Shown here one piece after another: positions 1 to 8,900 of a stretch of DNA of 64,000 nt. The stretch covers positions 178,581 to 242,580 of the forward strand of contig ATMD01000001.1 of NCBI GenBank assembly GCA_001856825.1, written 5' to 3'. The DNA is from Thermoplasmatales archaeon I-plasma (GTDB taxonomy: Archaea; Thermoplasmatota; Thermoplasmata; Thermoplasmatales; GCA-001856825). The notes under the pieces were generated by a model. That model did not search any database, was not told where the DNA came from, and saw nothing but the letters and a program-made list of their open reading frames with translations. A program made the position numbers and the translations under genes. Each line of letters opens with the position of its first letter. Within the stretch, counting starts at the first letter, position 1.

Positions 1-2
1 CT

Positions 3-242
3 CTCAATTCAAACAACAAGGCGGATCTCGAAAGCCTTCCGAACATTTTGTCAATGGTATCAGACAAGAAGGTCATAATTGCACTTTGCATGGCTGACCT
101 TCACTACTCTGCTGCATTCTGGATCGATGACATCAAGGGCGTGATCCGCAACAATGGCATCAAGATTGTTCCGGTGTCATCAAAGACAGGGGAGAATATA
201 AAGCAGCTCATGATGGATCTTTCAGACATGGTGCTTTCGTAG
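3..242 (+). CDS. C-terminal part of a P-loop GTPase-like protein (5' end outside window)
   Basis: The reading frame is open from the window edge, so the start lies upstream. The visible 79 residues contain an NKAD stretch fitting a G4 (NKxD) guanine-recognition motif and, near the end, VPVSSKTGENI, which fits the G5 (SAK-like) loop followed by the usual C-terminal helix. G1-G3 would be upstream, so the subfamily cannot be named. The stop is one base before the ATG of endA, which suggests cotranscription. An internal TTG at 48 could be called as a start, but the G4 motif upstream of it argues against that. Confidence 0.55.
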   Translation, partial: LNSNNKADLESLPNILSMVSDKKVIIALCMADLHYSAAFWIDDIKGVIRNNGIKIVPVSSKTGENIKQLMMDLSDMVLS

Positions 243-243
243 G

Positions 244-987
244 ATGATACTTGGAAAATTGAGGAGAGGAAGGGTCATTGTGGATGATGCCTCTGACGCG
301 TCTACCCTCAGGAATAAGGGGTATATTGGGAAAAATATCGGTGAAAGGCTCTCTCTGGATATCGCGACATCGGCGGACCTTGTGAGGAGGAGGAAGATGC
401 AGGTGGTGAAGGGAGGGTATCCTATGACACTCGATCAGTTAGAGGAAGCGATGTCACCCGAGGAGAGGAAGATGGCCGTTGCATATCATTTCATGAGGGC
501 AAAGGGGATGAAGCCCGTTATCAGGAATGGTAGGATGTCTGCCTCTGGAAGGAGGGTAGAGATCTACCAGGATGATGAAATGGTTCATTTCGATGAAAAT
601 ATATCCAGACCGTTCCTAATTGCCATAGTGGATAGCGAGGGCAGCTGCCTTGTTTATTCCGTAAGCAGGCTAAGAATGGGAAAAAGAGAAAGTGGGAGAT
701 GCAAGGTAGTGAGCAATATGTCCATTACCAGCTATCTCTCTAAGCTCCTCAATGAAGAGGGGATGACTTTGGCAAGTGGACTCAAGTTTGGGGCAGATTT
801 CAGGATATACGAAGGAAAATCCTCCCACGCGAAATACCTCATGAACGTAGGGGCAGAGTCATTGGCAAGGGACATCGTAGGAAGGGTCAGGATAGCACAG
901 TCAGTCAGGAAATCATTCATTCAGGCTATATTTGACAAAGGGAGAAATGTGTTCACTTTTCTGGAAATAAGGTGGATCAGGCTATAG
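244..987 (+). CDS. endA: tRNA-splicing endonuclease EndA
   Basis: Cuts archaeal pre-tRNAs at bulge-helix-bulge sites to release introns. The C-terminal domain has the family core: GLKFGADFRIYEG with catalytic Tyr189, SSHAKYL with His196, VRKSF with Lys223, and the terminal FLEIRWIR strand. The N-terminal half contains a weaker copy (AYHFMRAKGM..) without the triad, as in the two-repeat homodimeric enzymes. At 247 residues it is shorter than typical two-repeat enzymes (near 290-300) and longer than one-repeat ones (near 180). A substrate, an intron-containing tRNA-Met, is in this window at 35237. Its end overlaps the convergent nob1 end by 11 bases. Confidence 0.9.
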   Translation: MILGKLRRGRVIVDDASDASTLRNKGYIGKNIGERLSLDIATSADLVRRRKMQVVKGGYPMTLDQLEEAMSPEERKMAVAYHFMRAKGMKPVIRNGRMSASGRRVEIYQDDEMVHFDENISRPFLIAIVDSEGSCLVYSVSRLRMGKRESGRCKVVSNMSITSYLSKLLNEEGMTLASGLKFGADFRIYEGKSSHAKYLMNVGAESLARDIVGRVRIAQSVRKSFIQAIFDKGRNVFTFLEIRWIRL

Positions 988-1459
988 TCTTCCTCTTTTT
1001 AGGGTATTTTCTCAGCTCGCTTCCGCAGTAGGGGCACTCATCGTAGAAACGGTCAAATTTCCTCCTGCATCCTATGCATCTGTACCCCCACTCAATTTCT
1101 GTGTCAATAGACTTCCCCTTGAAAGATTCGTAAGGAATGCCCAGGCTCCTGCAGACATTTTGCATCGATAGGTCGTTTGTCATGAGGTGGGAGCCAGTTT
1201 CATTTGCAAGTGCAATCAATTCTATGTCTGTACGGCTCAGCTGATCTATGTCTCCGGTGCTCCTTGCTATTCTCTCTACATCTTCCACGAACCTTCCTGT
1301 GGGTTCCATGATCTTCAGCAAGTCCATTTCCATTTCAATGTTCCTCCTCATCTTCTTCCCCCTCACCTCTTCAATGACTGAAGGGGTGGTGATGAATTCA
1401 TTTCTTCCGTCAATCTGGAATCCGTAGAATAGTGAAGATGTGTCAACGACTATTCTCAT
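977..1459 (-). CDS. nob1: Nob1-type PIN endoribonuclease (rRNA maturation)
   Basis: Predicted to process the 3' end of 16S rRNA in small-subunit biogenesis. The N-terminal PIN domain starts MRIVVDTSSLFYG with the first acidic residue at Asp5; further acidic positions lie in SRTDIELIALA and TNDLS. The C-terminus is a zinc ribbon with CIGC and CPYC knuckles about 15 residues apart, the PIN-plus-ribbon order typical of Nob1. I chose the ATG at 1459 rather than the upstream codon at 1483 because the PIN fold begins exactly there. It overlaps the end of nth by 17 bases, so the two are probably cotranscribed and translationally coupled. Confidence 0.85.
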   Translation of the reverse strand: MRIVVDTSSLFYGFQIDGRNEFITTPSVIEEVRGKKMRRNIEMEMDLLKIMEPTGRFVEDVERIARSTGDIDQLSRTDIELIALANETGSHLMTNDLSMQNVCRSLGIPYESFKGKSIDTEIEWGYRCIGCRRKFDRFYDECPYCGSELRKYPKKRKTIA

Positions 1460-2069
1460 GATCTCTCCAGTATTTGCAAACATTCCTCAGGCTGCACCTA
1501 TCGCATAGTGGATTGATAGGCTTGCATATCTGCTTCCCGAACTCGACGAAGTATGAATTCACCTCGTTCCATCTCTCCTTAGCTATCTTCCTTTTCAGTA
1601 TCTCCTCAGTCTCCTCAGGTTTGTCCGATGTAGAAAGACCCAACCTCCTGGATATCCTCTGCACATGGGTGTCTACCGCAAGTCCGTATTTCCCAACCCC
1701 TTCAGAGAGGACTATGTTTGCCACCTTTCTGCCCACCCCAGGTAGCTCCAGCAGTTCTTCCATCTTATCAGGTACCTTGCCGCCATACTTCATTACTATT
1801 ATCTTCGAAGTTTCAATTACATCGTGGGATTTGTGCTTATAAAATCCAACAGGTTTTATGAGTTCTTCAACAACTGACGGACTGCCCTTGGATAGCTTCT
1901 CAGGCGTCGGAAATCGACAGAACAACCGAAGGCTGGCTCTGTCTGTGACCTCATCCTTTGTCCTTGTTGACAGTATGCCAGTTATGAGGATCCTGAATGC
2001 ATCGTCCCATATCGCTATGTGAGGCTCAACCATCCCCTCAATCTTCTCCAAGACGATATTTGCATCCAT
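1443..2069 (-). CDS. nth: Endonuclease III (DNA glycosylase/AP lyase)
   Basis: Base-excision repair of oxidised pyrimidines. The helix-hairpin-helix LPGVGRKVANIV carries the catalytic Lys115, and VDTHVQRISRRLGL carries the catalytic Asp133. A 4Fe-4S cluster loop is complete near the C-terminus: Cys182-x6-Cys189-x2-Cys192-x5-Cys198. Length (208 residues) is standard for the family. An A/T-rich TATA-like stretch lies about 25-30 bases upstream, back to back with the promoter of the usp gene at 2152. Followed by nob1 with a 17-base overlap. Confidence 0.95.
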   Translation of the reverse strand: MDANIVLEKIEGMVEPHIAIWDDAFRILITGILSTRTKDEVTDRASLRLFCRFPTPEKLSKGSPSVVEELIKPVGFYKHKSHDVIETSKIIVMKYGGKVPDKMEELLELPGVGRKVANIVLSEGVGKYGLAVDTHVQRISRRLGLSTSDKPEETEEILKRKIAKERWNEVNSYFVEFGKQICKPINPLCDRCSLRNVCKYWRDHENSR

Positions 2070-2151
2070 CCTTCTGTCAAATCATTCATTGATTAAATAT
2101 TATGGCAGTAAATTGAACAAAATTTTATACGATTGCTGAATATCATTTCAT

Positions 2152-2622
2152 ATGGATAAGAAGATGAGAGGCGCTCTGCCCTTGTCTAGGATTTTGGTCG
2201 CAATAGACGGAACAAAGCCGTCAATGAGGGCCCTTGATATGGGCATAAGTCTCGCTCGTGTCCAGTCCAACCTTGAGATGGACATAGTTATGGTCATTCC
2301 ATATCCTGTGCAGTATGTCACTGGCGAGAGCCCAACAGGTGACCTGACTATAGTGGAGAGGTTGGCAACCCTAAAGGAAAGGGGGGAAACAATACTGAAC
2401 CACGCGAAGGACTATTCAGTCTCCAATGGCGTGATGAATGTAAAGACATACCTAAAGCAGGGCGATCCCGCTCGGGAGATTCTTGAGCTTGCCAAATCGA
2501 TAAGCCCTGACATGATTGTCATAGGCAACAGGAAGAGGGGGTTCTTGCGAGGCGTCTTCCTCGGCTCAGTGAGCCAGAGGGTTGCGGCCAATTCTGAATG
2601 CGCTGTCCTGGTAGTGAAATAA
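2152..2622 (+). CDS. Universal stress protein, UspA family
   Basis: A 156-residue single-domain Usp. It opens with the typical strand ILVAIDGTKPSMRALDMGI and ends with DMIVIGNRKRGFLRGVFLGS followed by SECAVLVVK, the glycine-rich ATP-binding segment of ATP-binding Usp proteins, although the spacing of the first two glycines departs slightly from the consensus. A TATA-like AATTTTATAC at 2121-2130 is about 26 bases before the ATG, suggesting a leaderless transcript. Followed 29 bases on by a small gene in the same direction. Physiological role in this organism cannot be told from sequence. Confidence 0.88.
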   Translation: MDKKMRGALPLSRILVAIDGTKPSMRALDMGISLARVQSNLEMDIVMVIPYPVQYVTGESPTGDLTIVERLATLKERGETILNHAKDYSVSNGVMNVKTYLKQGDPAREILELAKSISPDMIVIGNRKRGFLRGVFLGSVSQRVAANSECAVLVVK

Positions 2623-2651
2623 ATTATTAACTACCTCCACATGGAGAACCA

Positions 2652-2897
2652 ATGAAGGAATTTCCGGTATTCAGTCTGAAAGTAGGCTCGAAGGTAAAGA
2701 TTTACTTGAGATCAGGCAACGAATCAAAGGTGATCGAGGGGGAGTTCAAGGGTCTCTCAGACTCTTTCCAGCCGCTCCTTTACCTAGCGGACAAGGACAG
2801 GAACTACCTGATCAATCTGATAGACATAATATACATAGAGACGACCGATAAGCTAGAGGAAATAGAGAAGGAGAAAAGGGCAGACTACGTGTCTTAA
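2652..2897 (+). CDS. Small conserved-looking protein, possibly Sm/SH3-like barrel
   Basis: An 81-residue soluble protein not recognised by name. A GGAG motif sits about nine bases before the ATG, which supports the start. The pattern of alternating hydrophobic strands (VKIYLRSG, IEGEFKGLSD, PLLYLAD, YLINLIDIIYIE) then an acidic/basic helix (LEEIEKEKR) resembles an Sm-like or SH3-like small barrel that could bind RNA. That is inference from the pattern only. It follows the usp gene closely and is probably cotranscribed. Confidence 0.6.
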   Translation: MKEFPVFSLKVGSKVKIYLRSGNESKVIEGEFKGLSDSFQPLLYLADKDRNYLINLIDIIYIETTDKLEEIEKEKRADYVS

Positions 2898-3400
2898 TTT
2901 ACGAACATTTGTTTTGGGGTTTTCCAAGCATTAAAAATAGAGGGAATCATTCTATCTTTCAATAACTGAGATTATTCATTAAAGTAGATGGCACTTCTAG
3001 GTTTTTTCAGTAAGTATGCTGGTGTCGTGTGACATTTACCAACTGATATCACCCTGAATTAGTATACAAGGAACAGACCCTAAGCTACTGCGATTGGATT
3101 GAAGACCTTTGCGTACAACCTTCTGGTTATATCAAACATAAATCTGGAGAAAAGCCTAGGGAGATAATGAAAACAGTCAGCTGTCAAAACAAGAGACAGT
3201 CTATAGATTGAAATCTTAATTGCCCCCTACTTTATCTGGGAATTGAAATTATGTCGGATAAGCTCGCTTAAGTGGAGATCTCAAAGGACTAAGAGAGGTA
3301 TTACTCCGAGATAATTGTTCCCACGGGCGAGGCGCTGACCAAGAAAAGGAAGTTTTCTAACAGGTTGCAAACGATCTGCAGGATCGTTTTGGTCAATAGG
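2898..3400. other. Gene-poor decayed interval
   Basis: No coherent gene on either strand. Short frames are broken by stops. One perfect 8-bp hairpin (stem 3369-3376 with 3382-3389, 5-base loop) lies just before the tRNA-like relic. Phrases such as LKTFAYNLLVI on the plus strand resemble transposase C-termini but are too short to assign. Probably the scar of a lost mobile element. Confidence 0.45.
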
Positions 3401-3480
3401 AAGTTATGGCCGAGCGGTACAGCGGTAGCCTGCTAAGCTATTTCTCTTATGAGTCTTGGGCTCGATCCCACTCCCCGCGC
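3401..3480 (+). pseudogene. tRNA-Ser(GCT)-like relic
   Basis: The D arm (CCG/CGG), the anticodon arm (GTAGC/GCTAT with loop CTGCTAA, anticodon GCT at 3432-3434) and a short variable arm (CTC/GAG) can be folded. The T arm has TGGG/CCCA but its loop is one base short. The 3' acceptor side CCCCGCG has no partner: the bases before the D arm (AAGTTA) do not pair. It therefore looks like a tRNA-Ser gene that lost its 5' acceptor, either a pseudogene or an integration scar. A functional tRNA-Ser(GCT) would be expected elsewhere. Confidence 0.5.
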
Positions 3481-3555
3481 TTGATAGAAAAATATTGGCC
3501 AGAGAACTGCATTCCCCCAAATCCTGCAACTGTCATGTACGTATTCTTGATAGTC

Positions 3556-4137
3556 TCATTTTCTAAATATCATAATTGAATATGCAGCCGGCATCTTTTC
3601 TATGCCATTAATCTCATCCACCAATCTCATCCTCTTCCTGAGAAACCCCATGTCTCTGGTTTTTGAGAAGAAGAAATCCCCAACGACAAAAAAGGCGCCA
3701 GGTTTCATGACAGTGACAATACCTTCATATGCCTTGAAACGTGACCTACCCAGATTGTGGAAAACCAGGTTTGAAACAACAAGATCAAAATACTCGACTG
3801 GAAAGTCCAATGATGTAAGGTCAGACTTCACAAATTTCACCTGGTCCAGGAGGCCTGCTGCTATCATGTTGTCAGCGGCCAGCTTCATATTGCCTTCGGG
3901 AAGGCCCTTGGAGCCGAAAAGATCAACTCCAACGACAGTGGAGTCGGTGAAGTATCTTGCCGTGACTTCTGAAAGAAATCCCAGACCGCATCCGGCATCA
4001 AGAACTCTCTTAACATCTCCAGGATTACTGATCCTGTGAAATGCATCATAAAAGGCACCTCTGAGTGTTTGTCTTGTTAATTCAGATTGCTCCGGTGTAG
4101 TATGATGGTATGTTCCATAGTCAGGGGTGCGCTGCAC
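3556..4137 (-). CDS. Class I SAM-dependent methyltransferase
   Basis: Rossmann-fold methyltransferase of 193 residues. Motif I is RVLDAGCGLGFLSE; the acidic end of strand 2 is VVGVDLFG; motif II-like KSDLTSLDF precedes FDLVVSNLVFHNL (motif IV region) and VMKPGAFFVVGDFF. The substrate is unknown; the layout is like the UbiE/COG2226 group of small-molecule methyltransferases. The start is GTG at 4137; a TATA-like TATAGTG about 20 bases upstream fits a leaderless message. It faces the VOC gene at 4297 with about 160 bases between. Confidence 0.82.
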   Translation of the reverse strand: MQRTPDYGTYHHTTPEQSELTRQTLRGAFYDAFHRISNPGDVKRVLDAGCGLGFLSEVTARYFTDSTVVGVDLFGSKGLPEGNMKLAADNMIAAGLLDQVKFVKSDLTSLDFPVEYFDLVVSNLVFHNLGRSRFKAYEGIVTVMKPGAFFVVGDFFFSKTRDMGFLRKRMRLVDEINGIEKMPAAYSIMIFRK

Positions 4138-4296
4138 CGACGGAGAAAGCTACACTATACTTAACTTTTGTTACATCAAATGTTGTGACCTCTTCACTAA
4201 ATGCAAATGACAACGCTAAGTTCTGGCATCAAATTCGTGCTGTAATGTCTGGATTCCGGGCAATTGATAAATATTTGAAACTCGTTAAATGAAGAC

Positions 4297-4647
4297 ATGA
4301 ACGTAAAGGGAGTCGCGTGGATTGGCTTAAAGACCGGGAGCAAAAGAAATTTTGACGATGCTAGAAGGATATTCTCTGCCATTCTCGGCAGGGGACCAGA
4401 TGCAGAGGGCAATGATTATATCCACTTCCAGTTGGGCGATGGTAGCTTACTTGAAATATACATGGCTGCCACAAGGAATGATTCAATCGTTTGTGGTTTT
4501 GCTGTTGAAAATATAGACGATGGCACTGAAGAACTAAAGAAAATTGGAGTTGAACTTTCAGGCGCAAAGGAATGCGACAACAGAAACTGCTGGCAACATT
4601 TTACATTGCCAGACGGTACTGAATGGGAGATAAAGGAAATGAGATGA
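4297..4647 (+). CDS. VOC-superfamily (glyoxalase/dioxygenase-like) protein
   Basis: A 116-residue protein with the paired beta-alpha-beta-beta-beta modules of the vicinal oxygen chelate fold: an N-terminal WIGLKTG..FDDARRIFSAILGRGP, a central FQLGDGSLLEIYMA, a second helix DDGTEELKKIGVEL and the C-terminal WQHFTLPDGTEWEIKE. Metal ligands cannot be assigned with certainty; the Glu residues in LLEIY and WEIKE occupy the usual positions. The ATG follows a TATA-like GATAAATATTT near 4265-4275, giving a probable leaderless transcript. Function unknown. Confidence 0.7.
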   Translation: MNVKGVAWIGLKTGSKRNFDDARRIFSAILGRGPDAEGNDYIHFQLGDGSLLEIYMAATRNDSIVCGFAVENIDDGTEELKKIGVELSGAKECDNRNCWQHFTLPDGTEWEIKEMR

Positions 4648-4687
4648 CATTGGCAAAATATTTTTAACCATTTGTCATGCATATCCG

Positions 4688-5227
4688 TTGAAGTTAGGGG
4701 TCATAGCAAGGGATTTCAGGGTCTATAATAGACTGCTAACCCTCCTCAAGGGGATGAACGAGCCATTCGTATCCCTGAGGCCAGAAGACAATTACACCGG
4801 ATTTGATATTGTTTTCACTGATATGGAATTGAGGGGAAGCAACATAATCAGGACTGACGGCCTGGAGGAGTTCAGACTCAGACAACTCGTTAGGTCAAAG
4901 AATTCGGAGAAGATAGTTGTAGGCATAGACCCGGGACCAGCACCTGGAATAGCCACCCTCGCGAATAACGTTGTCATCGACAGGCGAAGCATATACGACT
5001 TCAGGGACATCAGGGAATACGTGTCAAGGGTAAGCAGGGAGTGCAAGTACAACAGTTTCGTAATAAAAGTAGGGAATGGTGATAGAAGGTACAGGAATCA
5101 GATCATCAGGAGTCTGGGGGATTTCAGGCTGCAGATAGTGGATGAGAAGGGTAGCTCTAAGACAGTAAAAAGGGGAGAGGATTCGGGCTCTGCAATAAAC
5201 ATAGCCCTAAGCAACGACATCCTCTGA
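4688..5227 (+). CDS. RNase H/RuvC-fold-like protein of unknown function
   Basis: 179 residues. A segment near residue 79 reads VVGIDPGPAPGIATL, the first strand-turn of RuvC-like RNase H folds with its metal-binding Asp. Later IVDEKGSSKT and EDSGSAINIAL sit where RuvX/YqgF-type proteins have DERxTT and a final Asp-containing helix. I therefore infer a RuvC-like nuclease fold; activity is not shown. The start is TTG at 4688, chosen because it is the first possible codon about 25 bases after a TATA-like ATATTTTTAACC. Ends one base before the convergent 5229 gene. Confidence 0.62.
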   Translation: MKLGVIARDFRVYNRLLTLLKGMNEPFVSLRPEDNYTGFDIVFTDMELRGSNIIRTDGLEEFRLRQLVRSKNSEKIVVGIDPGPAPGIATLANNVVIDRRSIYDFRDIREYVSRVSRECKYNSFVIKVGNGDRRYRNQIIRSLGDFRLQIVDEKGSSKTVKRGEDSGSAINIALSNDIL

Positions 5228-5228
5228 C

Positions 5229-5996
5229 TTACTTCTTCCATTTTGGCCTTCTCTTTCTGGCATAGTAGTTCGCGATGAACAGCACTACCATTATGATTGC
5301 GAAGAAGGCTACTATTCCTATGTAGATGTACACTACGAACGGATTTCCGGACTGCACCTGGAACGTATATGCGTTACCTCCGGCAAATCTCACCAAGCTG
5401 TTATTCACGTACACGCTGACGGAATAGACTCCAGTTGGAAGCAGACCAGACACCCATTCATATGTAACGTTCTTAGTTGAATTCTTAGATATGTTCACAA
5501 TGGTGCTGCCCACGTATTTGCCGTTGACTTTGAATGTTACGTTTACAGCGCTAAGTGAAAACTGTGACGGGTTGCTGATGGAAGCCTTAAGGGTGGTGAA
5601 CTGCTTTACTGATACCTTTGAAGTTATGTTGTAGTAGTATTTTGCGTGGTTTGTCATGTTACCTATTACCTGGAAGAGGAGAAATAGGGTTGTAGGGACG
5701 GTCGGTGCTTTCACTGTATAATTGTTGATTCCGTTGATTTCTCCAGTCAAATAGGAAGGCGATATGGGCGAAGCTCCAGTTAGGTTGTAACCCGAGAGAA
5801 TGAGTACTACTGTGTAGTTTGAAAATATCTGCTGAACGTTGACCGTGTAGTTGAAAGATGAATTGACAGCGACAACCGATGGGCCTGTCACGCTCACCGG
5901 TCCTGACGTAGATGTTGCTGCCTCTGCGTTAATGGCGATTGACGATAGAGCGAAAAGTACGATTATTAGAACGGGTATTGCAGTTTTAAGCTTCAC
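5229..5996 (-). CDS. Secreted membrane-anchored surface protein next to aglB
   Basis: 255 residues, no recognised family. N-terminal signal peptide (basic start, hydrophobic IPVLIIVLFALSSIAI, cut near AEAA), an extracellular Asn/Ser/Thr-rich beta-sandwich-like region of about 190 residues with many N-x-S/T sequons, then one C-terminal membrane helix (about 222-245) and a basic KKRRPKWKK-type tail. The ATG overlaps the stop of aglB (ATGA overlap at 5993-5996), so the two are translationally coupled. It could be an AglB partner or chaperone-like substrate-handling protein, or simply a glycoprotein; that is inference from coupling. Confidence 0.72.
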   Translation of the reverse strand: MKLKTAIPVLIIVLFALSSIAINAEAATSTSGPVSVTGPSVVAVNSSFNYTVNVQQIFSNYTVVLILSGYNLTGASPISPSYLTGEINGINNYTVKAPTVPTTLFLLFQVIGNMTNHAKYYYNITSKVSVKQFTTLKASISNPSQFSLSAVNVTFKVNGKYVGSTIVNISKNSTKNVTYEWVSGLLPTGVYSVSVYVNNSLVRFAGGNAYTFQVQSGNPFVVYIYIGIVAFFAIIMVVLFIANYYARKRRPKWKK

Positions 5997-8900
5997 GCCC
6001 TGAACCTCCTCTTGAATATTATCATGACCATTATCATTGCGAGCACTATGAATGCGGAGAACGCATAGATGTAGTAATCCTGCGTTAATGGAGAATAAGC
6101 TGCGAGATTCTGCCCTGTACCGGAGCCCTTCTTTACGGAGAGTTCGGGTGTTTCAAGTTGCGCATTTACGATCTTTGTCGTATTCCCGTATGTCAATAGA
6201 ATGGATACAGTTGCTCCTGAGACAGGCTTTCCAGCCGCTGAAACTATTGAAAGGAATGTGGTGTTGTTGGTGTGTGATACGACGGATATGGAGTATGAAG
6301 CTGAATTATTGAAAGTGACGTTTATCCCCTGCGATTTCAGCTGTGCAGCGTTCATCACCTTTGCAGTGACATTAGTAAGCACGTTACCATTGTTGAATAT
6401 TGTTAGGGGAATTTCCAAAGTGTTGCCTACTATCTTTCCAGAATTGCTGTTTATTGATGCTGATATTTTCTGTTCTGGGAGGACCGTGATGTTCACTTCC
6501 AAATTGTAGTACGTGTTTCCGTAATAAATTCTGATTGGAACAGTGTTTAGCCCAGCAGTCTCATAAGCCGGTATCTTGACGGTCACGTTAGTCTCACCGG
6601 AGGTATATGGTAGAAGGCGAATTCCAGTCCCATTTATACTGAAAGAAGATGAATTCCCTATAGTGAAATTCAGCGGTATATTGGACTTGCTCGTGATCAG
6701 GACGGGGAAGGTGATTGACTGCCCTCCAGCAAGTGACGGGCTTCCAGATTCTGCAAAGAAGGCCACCGTTTCTATGGATTCTATCTTAAATATAAGGGTT
6801 GCTGAGCTGATTCCAGAAACTTTCACACTCTGGCTTACTGTATAGTTGTCTAGATAACCGTAATACTTGTATGTTGTCGCAGCATTGAAACTGTATGTTC
6901 CATTTGGCAGGTTTACTATTCCTGTCGGAGGTAGGTAATACCTTCCAACGTTCTGTATGTATACCATTCCGGAATAAGAGCTGTTGTTTAGGAACGTCCC
7001 ATAGTTGAGTGGGTATGCCCTTGCAAGGGAGACGTTGATGCTCAGCCCGCTGGAATATACCTCAAACCCACCAAAGTATGCCAAGTTCCCTGAGGTTGCA
7101 TAAACTGAATAGTTCCCTCTTGGCAGTGAAAGTGATCCCGAATTCAATATGCCTGATATGTTGTCGGGTCCCTGTATGTAATAATTCCCAGTGCTTAGCA
7201 TGGATCCATGATAGAGGTAATTGATTGAAACGCTTTCCACGATTTCGCTCACTTTTCCCGATAGGTCAACAGTCTGCGGGGATGATACGTAAATGGAAGA
7301 GGTTGCGAAATAGACGTAGGATGAGTTGTATGGAATGTCCAGTGTGAATGTATATGGTCCCTTAGGAAGCAGTATGAAGTGCTGCCAGGTGATGTTTCCA
7401 TATGCTGACGAGATGATTATGCTGCCGGATGGTGAGGAGCGAAGTGTTACGTTGTATGCAGTCTGGAAGCTGAGTGATATAGTGGAATTTGCGGTGAGAT
7501 TCACCTGTTGCAGTGAGGCGCTGCCTCCGCTGTATGCATATACGGTGTACACTCCAATGGGAAGCATGGAATTTATATTTGTTGATACAAGGTTTCCGTT
7601 CTGGAAGATGAAAACGTTCTGCGTCGGGTCTACGAGAAGCCTTGCCTTTATGGAGAGGATTGTATTGAATATCTGCAGAGATTCTCCCGGTATCAGGGTT
7701 ACATAGCCAATTGAACTGGAAGTCGTTGTTCCTGGACGGGAAAATGATACTGAGTAGTTGCCAGGGAGTGCAGTGAGGTTAAAGTAGTGCGTCCCTGTGA
7801 TTGAATAGTCTACCGATCCGTTCAGGAACATAGTTAATGGCACAGTTCCTGAATATGAGGAGTAAACTGATACTGAAACAGGCAGAACATTGAGGTTGAT
7901 GCTCTTAAGGGAAGAAGATTGGACAGAGTATCCAGAGGAAACGAAGTTAACGCCACTTACGGTGATTCCGTCCTGCAAATATATGGTGTAAGAACCGCTC
8001 TTTCCGTCGAACGTGTCGTAATAGGGCCTGCCGTTTAGTTCAGACATCACGATGCCGTTGACAGAATTGCCATCGTAAGATACGGTCCCATTTAACTCAT
8101 AGCCAGGGTACCCGTTCAAGTAAAGGTATTGGTTCTGGTTGCTCACAGTGAAGGCCATTGAGGAAACGTAAAGAGAAGAGCTTACCTTGGAATAGGTGAC
8201 AGCGTTATACTGCCCTTGAGGAAGGTAGACGGAGAAGAATCCTGTGCTGTTTCCAGTTAGTTCAACGAATGAATTGTTACCTGAAATTGCTATGTGCGTG
8301 CTGCTCTGGCTTACGTTATTCACTTTATACAGGCCGGATACGAGGTATGCAGGCTGGAGGCTGAGAGTAACTGTAACGCTTCCATTCACATTAAGTATCT
8401 GTGACGCAGCATAATATCGTCCATTGTAAAACAGGTCGCTGTATAGGGTATAGGTAGAAATAGGCAGGCTGAAATATCCTAGGCCGTTTGAATTTGTCAG
8501 CACTTCCTGAGTGCTGCTCACCAGATTGGTGCCGTTGCCAATTGAGACTGATGCGCTGACCGGCATGCCGTTTATCTGCGTTATGAACGTAACACTGAAC
8601 ATTTTCGTGAATGAAAGGTCCAGGTCTGCGGTTGTGTTGTTTGCCAGTTGCGTCGTGAAATTGTCCCATTCTCCCGCATTGTGCGCACTTACGTTATATA
8701 TCCCTGTTGGCAGATAGTAGTTCTGGTCAGCCTTTGTAAGGTTGTATGAGAGGGTGACATTCCCCCTGCTGAAAGAAATCTTTGCTCCCGGGGAAAGTGT
8801 GACACCTGCGGCAAGGGTTGCGTTCATTGTCCCGAAATCTAGCAGGATATCTTTAGAAACTTCAGTTGAAGAAGCGGTAACTGTGGTGACGTTGTTGTAC

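Noticed and set aside
3369-3389. 8-bp hairpin as a terminator
   Set aside because: Perfect stem but followed by TTGG rather than a T tract, and no gene ends just before it.
3293-3442. Frame reading ERYYSEIIVPTGEALTKKRKF
   Set aside because: Looks protein-like but is only 50 codons, starts right after a stop and runs into the tRNA-like relic.
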